In this document: positions 59,171 to 64,000 of the stretch, one piece after another
How the letters are laid out: each line of letters starts with the position of its first letter
Position numbering within the stretch: position 1 is the stretch's first letter
Source: Neomegalonema sp.
GTDB lineage: Bacteria > Pseudomonadota > Alphaproteobacteria > Rhodobacterales > Rhodobacteraceae
Reading direction: 5' to 3'
Assembly: GCA_022760435.1 (NCBI GenBank)
Contig: JALEFY010000008.1
Span: forward strand, 1 to 64,000
Length of the DNA stretch: 64,000 nucleotides
Made by a program: the position numbers and the translations under genes
The notes under the pieces: generated by a model
Seen by the model: only the letters and a program-made list of their open reading frames with translations
The model's database searches: none
What the model was told of the DNA's origin: nothing

Positions 59171-60142
59171 ATGGGCCTACTCGTTGACGGCAAATGGCAG
59201 GACAAATGGTATGATACCGATCAGCATGGCGGGCGTTTCGAGCGTCAGGAGCAGAGCTTTCGCAACTGGGTAACCCCCGATGGGCGCCAGGGACCGAGTG
59301 GCGAGGGCGGCTTTGCGGCAGAGCCGGGGCGCTATCACCTCTATGTCTCGCTCGCCTGCCCCTGGGCACATCGCACGCTGATCTTCCGGGCGCTCAAGGG
59401 GCTCGAGGCGATGATCTCGGTCTCGGTGGTGCATTGGCACATGGGCGAGGAAGGCTGGACCTTCGAGGACGGGCCGGGGGTGATCGCCGACGATGTCAAC
59501 GGCGCGCGCAAGCTCAGCGAGATCTATCTCAAGGTTCAGCCCGATATCACCACCCGGGTGACGGTGCCGGTGCTGTGGGACAAGCGGCAAGGCACGATCG
59601 TGAGCAACGAGAGCTCGGAGATCATCCGGATGCTTGGCAGCGCCTTTGACGGGGTCGGCGCCGCGCCTGGCGACTATTACCCCGCCGAGCTGCGCCCGCA
59701 GATCGACGCTGCCAATACGCGGATCTACGGCACGCTCAACAACGGCGTCTACAAGGCCGGGTTCGCCTCGACCCAGCAAGCCTATGACGAGGCGGTGGCG
59801 CCGCTCTTTGACACGCTCGACTGGCTGGAGCAGACGCTTTCGCGCCAACGCTATGTCGCCGGCGATCGGATCACCGAGGCGGATTGGCGGCTGTTCACGA
59901 CGCTGGTGCGCTTTGATCCGGTCTATCACGGGCATTTCAAGTGCAACCGGCGGCGGATCGTCGACTATCCCAACCTCTGGGCCTATACACGCGCGCTCTA
60001 TCAGGTGCCGGGCGTGGCGCAGACGGTGAACCTGCATCACATCACCCACCATTACTATGAGAGCCATCCGCAGGTGAACCCGACCGGGATCGTGCCGACC
60101 GGCCCCGATCTCGATTTCCTCGCCCCGCATGGGCGCGGCTGA
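59171..60142 (+). CDS. yqjG: Glutathionyl-hydroquinone reductase (Xi-class GST)
   Basis: 323 residues, AGGGAG nine bases before ATG 59171. It reduces glutathionyl-hydroquinones. The catalytic Cys63 is in VSLACPWAHRTLIFR; other family marks are GRFERQEQSFRNWV, VPVLWDKRQGTIVSNESSEI and HFKCNRRRIVDYPNL-like sequence. The gene ends 12 bp from convergent xseA. Role likely in detoxifying quinones. Confidence 0.95.
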   Translation: MGLLVDGKWQDKWYDTDQHGGRFERQEQSFRNWVTPDGRQGPSGEGGFAAEPGRYHLYVSLACPWAHRTLIFRALKGLEAMISVSVVHWHMGEEGWTFEDGPGVIADDVNGARKLSEIYLKVQPDITTRVTVPVLWDKRQGTIVSNESSEIIRMLGSAFDGVGAAPGDYYPAELRPQIDAANTRIYGTLNNGVYKAGFASTQQAYDEAVAPLFDTLDWLEQTLSRQRYVAGDRITEADWRLFTTLVRFDPVYHGHFKCNRRRIVDYPNLWAYTRALYQVPGVAQTVNLHHITHHYYESHPQVNPTGIVPTGPDLDFLAPHGRG

Positions 60143-60154
60143 GAGGGCCGGGGC

Positions 60155-61696
60155 CTAGAACAGGCTGCCCTGATCATCCTTTGGCGCTTGGGGATCTTTG
60201 GTCGCGGAGCGCCGGACCTTGCGCGGGCGGGCGGGCTTGTCCGCCTCGGGCGGGGCACCGTCGCTGGCGGGCAAGGCCTGGATCGCGCCATCGGCGAATT
60301 CGATCGACAGCAGCGCCGCGGCCCCTGCCGCCTCGGCTGAACCGATCACCGCCCCCTCGCTGCGCACTGCCGCGTAACCCCGCGCGAGCGTCGCCTTGTA
60401 GGAAAAGCCGTGCAGAAGACGCCCCAGTTTCTCGAGCCGCTCGGCCCGCTCGCGTGTCTGGGTCGAAGCCGCGCGGGACAAGCGCTCCGCGAACCGGCCC
60501 CGATCAAAGCGATCCCGGCGCAGCGCCGTGCTGCGCGCCAATGCGGGAGCCAGGCGATCGCCAAACAGCGCCGCCCGCTCGCCGCCACGCTCGATCTTCC
60601 GGCTCAGCAGGCCCGGCGAAAGCCGCCCGCCGATGCGGCTCAGGCGCAGCTCCTGCCCGCGCGCAAAGGCGAGTAGCGCACGCGGCAACCGGTCCGCGGC
60701 ACTATCTAGGCGCTGCCTGGGCAAGGCCACCAGATCCTCGGCCCGCGGCAAGGCCCGCGCCAGATCGCGCAGCCGCGCCCTGCGATCCTCCATCAACCGC
60801 CAAAGCCCGCGCTGGCGCCGCTCCTCAAGCCCGCTCAGTTGTGCGAGCAGCTCGCCGCGCACCGGCACCGCCATCTCGGCAGCGGCGGTTGGGGTCGGGG
60901 CCCGGCGATCAGCGACATAGTCGATCAGCGTGGTATCGGTCTCATGGCCCACCGCCGAGATCAGAGGAATGGCGCTCGCCGCCGCCGCCCGGGCGACGAT
61001 CTCCTCATTGAAGCCCCACAGATCCTCGAGCGAGCCGCCACCGCGCGCCACAATCAGCACATCCGGGCGCTCGATCGCCCCGCCCTTCTCCAAAGCATTG
61101 AAGCCAGCAATGGCCCGCGCCACCTCACCGGCACATTTCTCGCCCTGCACCGCGACCGGCCAGAGCAGCACATGGCGCGGGAAGCGGTCCGAGAGCCGGT
61201 GCAGGATATCCCGGATCACCGCCCCCGAGGGCGAGGTGATGACCCCGATCACCTCCGGCAGGTAGGGCAATGCGCGCTTTCTCTCCGGCGCGAACAGCCC
61301 CTCCCCGGCGAGCTTCTTCTTGCGCTCTTCGAGCATCATCATCAGCGCGCCGACCCCGGCAGGCGCCAGACGCTCGATGACGATCTGATATTTCGACTGG
61401 CCGGGGAAGGTGGTGATCCGCCCCTCGGCGATGACTTCCATCCCCTCTTCAGGCTGGATGCGCAGCCCCTTGGCCACACCGGCCCAGATCACCCCGGAGA
61501 TCACCGCCTTGTCGTCCTTGAGGTCGAGATAGATATGCCCCGAGCGCGGGCGCGACACCCGGCCGATCTCGCCGCGCACGCGCACATGGCCAAACGCATC
61601 CTCGACCATGCGCTTGATCCGCGCGGAGAGCTCGGAAACGCTGGCCTCTGGCTGATTATCCCCCGGCTCATCGTCATCGAGCAGCAGATCGGACAT
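60155..61696 (-). CDS. xseA: Exodeoxyribonuclease VII large subunit
   Basis: 513 residues from ATG 61696 ([14 protein letters not shown]), GAGAGG seven bases upstream. It degrades single-stranded DNA with XseB. The N-terminal OB fold ([20 protein letters not shown]) is followed by the catalytic part ([55 protein letters not shown]) and a coiled coil. The C-terminal tail is Pro/Lys-rich. Divergent xseA-purD is a conserved arrangement in alphaproteobacteria. Confidence 0.95.
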   Translation of the reverse strand: MSDLLLDDDEPGDNQPEASVSELSARIKRMVEDAFGHVRVRGEIGRVSRPRSGHIYLDLKDDKAVISGVIWAGVAKGLRIQPEEGMEVIAEGRITTFPGQSKYQIVIERLAPAGVGALMMMLEERKKKLAGEGLFAPERKRALPYLPEVIGVITSPSGAVIRDILHRLSDRFPRHVLLWPVAVQGEKCAGEVARAIAGFNALEKGGAIERPDVLIVARGGGSLEDLWGFNEEIVARAAAASAIPLISAVGHETDTTLIDYVADRRAPTPTAAAEMAVPVRGELLAQLSGLEERRQRGLWRLMEDRRARLRDLARALPRAEDLVALPRQRLDSAADRLPRALLAFARGQELRLSRIGGRLSPGLLSRKIERGGERAALFGDRLAPALARSTALRRDRFDRGRFAERLSRAASTQTRERAERLEKLGRLLHGFSYKATLARGYAAVRSEGAVIGSAEAAGAAALLSIEFADGAIQALPASDGAPPEADKPARPRKVRRSATKDPQAPKDDQGSLF

Positions 61697-61811
61697 GCGG
61701 AACCCTCTCCCTCGGTTGCCGTTTCGAGTTTGCGACAATAGAAGCGTCGCAGACAGATGCCAAGATCGGCGGTGGCCCTGCCCCGCGATCCCCCAGATAT
61801 CGGAGATATGG

Positions 61812-63089
61812 ATGAGAATTCTCATGCTCGGCGGCGGTGGCCGTGAACATGCGCTGTGCTGGAAGATCAAGCAAAGTCCGCTTTGCACGGATCTGATTGC
61901 CGCGCCGGGCAATGCAGGGATCGCCGATCTCGCCCATCTGGCCCCCGAGCTTGATATCGAGGACGGTGAGGCGGTGCGCCGGTTCTGCATCGCCGAGAAG
62001 GTGGATTTCGTCGTGATCGGCCCGGAGGCGCCGCTGGCGGCGGGCGTGGCGGACATCCTGCGCGAGGAGGGGATTGCGGTCTTCGGCCCCTCGGCACAGG
62101 CCGCGCAGCTCGAGAGCTCGAAAACCTTCACCAAGGAGATCTGCGATGCCTGCGGCGCGCCCACCGCGTCCTGGGCCCGGTTCGACAGTCTCGATGCGGC
62201 GAAGGTGTTCCTGATGACCTCGCCGGTGCCGGTGGTGGTCAAGGCCGATGGGCTCGCCGCGGGCAAGGGGGTCGTGGTCGCCCAGACCACCCAGGAGGCG
62301 CTCGAGGCGGTCGAGCACATGTTTGCCGGCTCTCTTGGACAAGCCGGCCACTCGGTGGTGATCGAGGAATTCATGCCCGGTGAGGAAGCAAGCTATTTCG
62401 TGCTCACCGATGGCGTGCATGTCTTGCCCCTGGCCTCGGCGCAAGATCACAAGCGCGCCTTCGATGGCGATGAGGGGCCCAATACCGGGGGCATGGGCGC
62501 CTATTCCCCCGCCCCGATCCTGAGCGCGGAGATCGAGGATCAGGTGCTCGAGCAAATCATCAAGCCGGTGATCCGTGAGATGAAGGCCCGGGGCATCGAT
62601 TATACCGGCGTGCTCTATGCCGGGCTGATGATCGAGAATGGCAAGGCGCGGCTGGTGGAATTCAACGCCCGCTTTGGCGATCCCGAATGCCAGATCCTGA
62701 TGATGCGGCTGCAAAGCGATCTGGTGCCAGCACTGCTCGCCTGCTCGATCGCCGATGAGGGTTATGCGCTCAAGGACATGACGCTGGACTGGATCGACGC
62801 CCCCGCAATCACGGTTGTGGTGGCCAGCAATGGCTATCCGGGCAGCTATGAGAAGGGCGAGATCATCCACGGGGTCGAGGAAGCCTCCGCCCATGGCGCG
62901 GTGGTCTTTCATGCTGGCACCCGCACCGATGGAACCGTGCTGCTCTCCAATGGGGGCCGGGTGCTCAATGTCTGCGCCTCAGGGACGGATATCAACGCCG
63001 CGCGGCAGACCGCCTATAGCGCCGTGGGGCAGATCGACTGGCCCGGCGGCTTTTATCGCCGCGATATCGGTTGGCGCGCGCTGAAATAG
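61812..63089 (+). CDS. purD: Phosphoribosylamine-glycine ligase
   Basis: 425 residues from ATG 61812 with CGGAG six bases upstream. It joins phosphoribosylamine to glycine using ATP, an early purine step. N-terminal [22 protein letters not shown]-grasp [31 protein letters not shown] and [12 protein letters not shown] are diagnostic. The 115-bp gap to divergent xseA holds both promoters. Confidence 0.97.
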   Translation: MRILMLGGGGREHALCWKIKQSPLCTDLIAAPGNAGIADLAHLAPELDIEDGEAVRRFCIAEKVDFVVIGPEAPLAAGVADILREEGIAVFGPSAQAAQLESSKTFTKEICDACGAPTASWARFDSLDAAKVFLMTSPVPVVVKADGLAAGKGVVVAQTTQEALEAVEHMFAGSLGQAGHSVVIEEFMPGEEASYFVLTDGVHVLPLASAQDHKRAFDGDEGPNTGGMGAYSPAPILSAEIEDQVLEQIIKPVIREMKARGIDYTGVLYAGLMIENGKARLVEFNARFGDPECQILMMRLQSDLVPALLACSIADEGYALKDMTLDWIDAPAITVVVASNGYPGSYEKGEIIHGVEEASAHGAVVFHAGTRTDGTVLLSNGGRVLNVCASGTDINAARQTAYSAVGQIDWPGGFYRRDIGWRALK

Positions 63090-63192
63090 GCTCTTCTACC
63101 GGCTATCGGGGATTGCTCGGCGGTTTTGATACGGGTCAGCTTTTCTTTATCGATTATCGACCATAATGAAACGATCGTGACCGCCTTTGCCC

Positions 63193-63230
63193 GGCATGGG
63201 GAAGCCGATACCGGCGGGCTTTCTCATGCC
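63193..63230. other. 14-bp inverted repeat between purD and the AEC carrier gene
   Basis: GGCATGGGGAAGCC (63193-63206) pairs fully with GGCTTTCTCATGCC (63217-63230) if two G-U pairs are allowed, with a 10-base loop. It lacks a T run, so it may be a weak purD terminator or a structured leader of the carrier gene, which starts 28 bp later. Confidence 0.5.
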
Positions 63231-63258
63231 AGCCGCCCGAGTGAGAAAGCCCCGCATC

Positions 63259-64000
63259 ATGACGACTGCCCTGTTCAACATCCTGCCGTTCTTCGGCGTG
63301 GTGCTTATCGGCTGGATCGCGGCGACGCGCGGCGTACTGACAGCGCAAGGGCTCGCGGGGCTCAACGGGTTCGTCTTCAATGTCAGCCTGCCGCCGCTGC
63401 TGTTTCTGGTGATGCAAAAGGCCCCGGCCTCCGCCGGTGAGGCGCTCTGGTACTCTCTGGCCTATGGAGCGGTCACCCTGCCGCTTTATTTTTTCGCGCT
63501 CTATCTGGGCCGCAGCCTCTTCAAGCTCGGCAGCGGCGATCGCGTCGTTTATGCGCATCTGGCGGTCAATGGGAACACCGGTTTTCTTGGCATCCCGCTG
63601 GCCCTGGCCGTGCTCGGCGAAGAGGGCGTGTTGCCGACGGTGCTGATCCTGACCTTCGACATCATTTTTGTGATGAGCCTGACCACCATCCTGCTGGAGC
63701 AAAGCCGCGAGAGCGAAGGCATCGGTCAGGCGCTCAAGCGCGCTTTCCTGAACCCGATCATTCTGGGCGTTGCGGGCGGGCTGCTATGGGGCGTCATCGG
63801 CATCGGCATGTTCGACACCCCCCTTCCCGAGCCGATCACCCGGACGCTTGAGATCCTCGGCTCGGCCGCAGCCCCTGCGGCGCTGTTTGCGGTCGGCGCC
63901 ACGCTGGGCTTCAACCGACTGGATCGACGGATCGGCGAGATTGGCTCCTTGTCGCTGATCAAGCTCATCATCCACCCGGTATTCGTCGGGCTGGCGCTGG
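63259..64000 (+). CDS. AEC-family (auxin efflux carrier-like) membrane transporter, C-terminus cut by window edge
   Basis: 247 codons are visible from ATG 63259 to the window end; ATG 63226 is also in frame. Several membrane helices occur (NILPFFGVVLIGWIAATRG, VFNVSLPPLLFLVM, YGAVTLPLYFFALYLG, LNPIILGVAGGLLWGVI). The conserved AEC segment YAHLAVNGNTGFLGIPLALA is clear. The family exports small organic anions such as malonate or malate, but the substrate here is unknown. Confidence 0.9.
   Translation, partial: MTTALFNILPFFGVVLIGWIAATRGVLTAQGLAGLNGFVFNVSLPPLLFLVMQKAPASAGEALWYSLAYGAVTLPLYFFALYLGRSLFKLGSGDRVVYAHLAVNGNTGFLGIPLALAVLGEEGVLPTVLILTFDIIFVMSLTTILLEQSRESEGIGQALKRAFLNPIILGVAGGLLWGVIGIGMFDTPLPEPITRTLEILGSAAAPAALFAVGATLGFNRLDRRIGEIGSLSLIKLIIHPVFVGLAL

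Overview
This window is a GC-rich, densely packed chromosomal segment of an alphaproteobacterium. The evidence is gene content and order: lptF-lptG-lptD-surA-rsmA, prfA and prmC next to a DUF4167 gene, fabD-fabG-acpP-fabF-mltG, rpsF-rpsR-rplI followed by dnaB and alr, xseA divergent from purD, parE, and a PIN protein resembling the RSP_2648 family known from Rhodobacter-like genomes. The genus cannot be fixed from the sequence alone. No tRNA, rRNA, IS element, prophage or CRISPR array was seen.

Layout. 0-4 kb: the end of a helix-turn-helix gene cut by the window edge, an OmpA-domain coiled-coil envelope protein and a divergent polysaccharide-deacetylase homologue. 3.8-7.7 kb: trpG-trpD (no trpC follows), then two translationally coupled hydrolases on the other strand. 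8-12.1 kb: an accessory cassette of three minus-strand genes: a membrane-anchored protein with a possible caspase-like fold, a lipoprotein, and a START-like/DUF5939 protein whose C-terminus looks like a dead class III nucleotide cyclase. 12.4-19 kb: LPS export and outer-membrane biogenesis (lptF, lptG, lptD, surA) with rsmA. 19-25.1 kb: DUF4167, prmC and prfA, interrupted by two plus-strand genes, a membrane protein and a secreted RTX metalloprotease. 25.5-36.5 kb: a five-gene branched-chain-type ABC transporter, a divergent ScfR-type regulator, a single-domain response regulator, a small membrane protein and an SSS-STAC histidine kinase; together they look like a sensing and uptake island for a small organic acid or related solute. 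36.5-39.1 kb: PIN protein, secreted protein, RlmI-like methyltransferase, small helical protein. 39.4-45.2 kb: one giant secreted DUF11-type protein. 45.5-50.3 kb: fatty-acid synthesis operon and mltG. 50.6-56.9 kb: ribosomal proteins, dnaB, alr, mlaE-mlaF and a small membrane protein. 57-64 kb: parE, glutathionyl-hydroquinone reductase, xseA, purD and the start of an AEC-family carrier.

A theme across the window is short perfect or near-perfect tandem duplications (12-27 bp units, 2-5 copies) at gene ends and in intergenic gaps, several of which include the stop codon or have been taken into a coding tail. Start codons were placed using visible ribosome-binding sites and overlaps with neighbouring genes, so many genes begin inside the longest open frame. 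All family assignments come from reading the translated sequence by eye; no database search was run.
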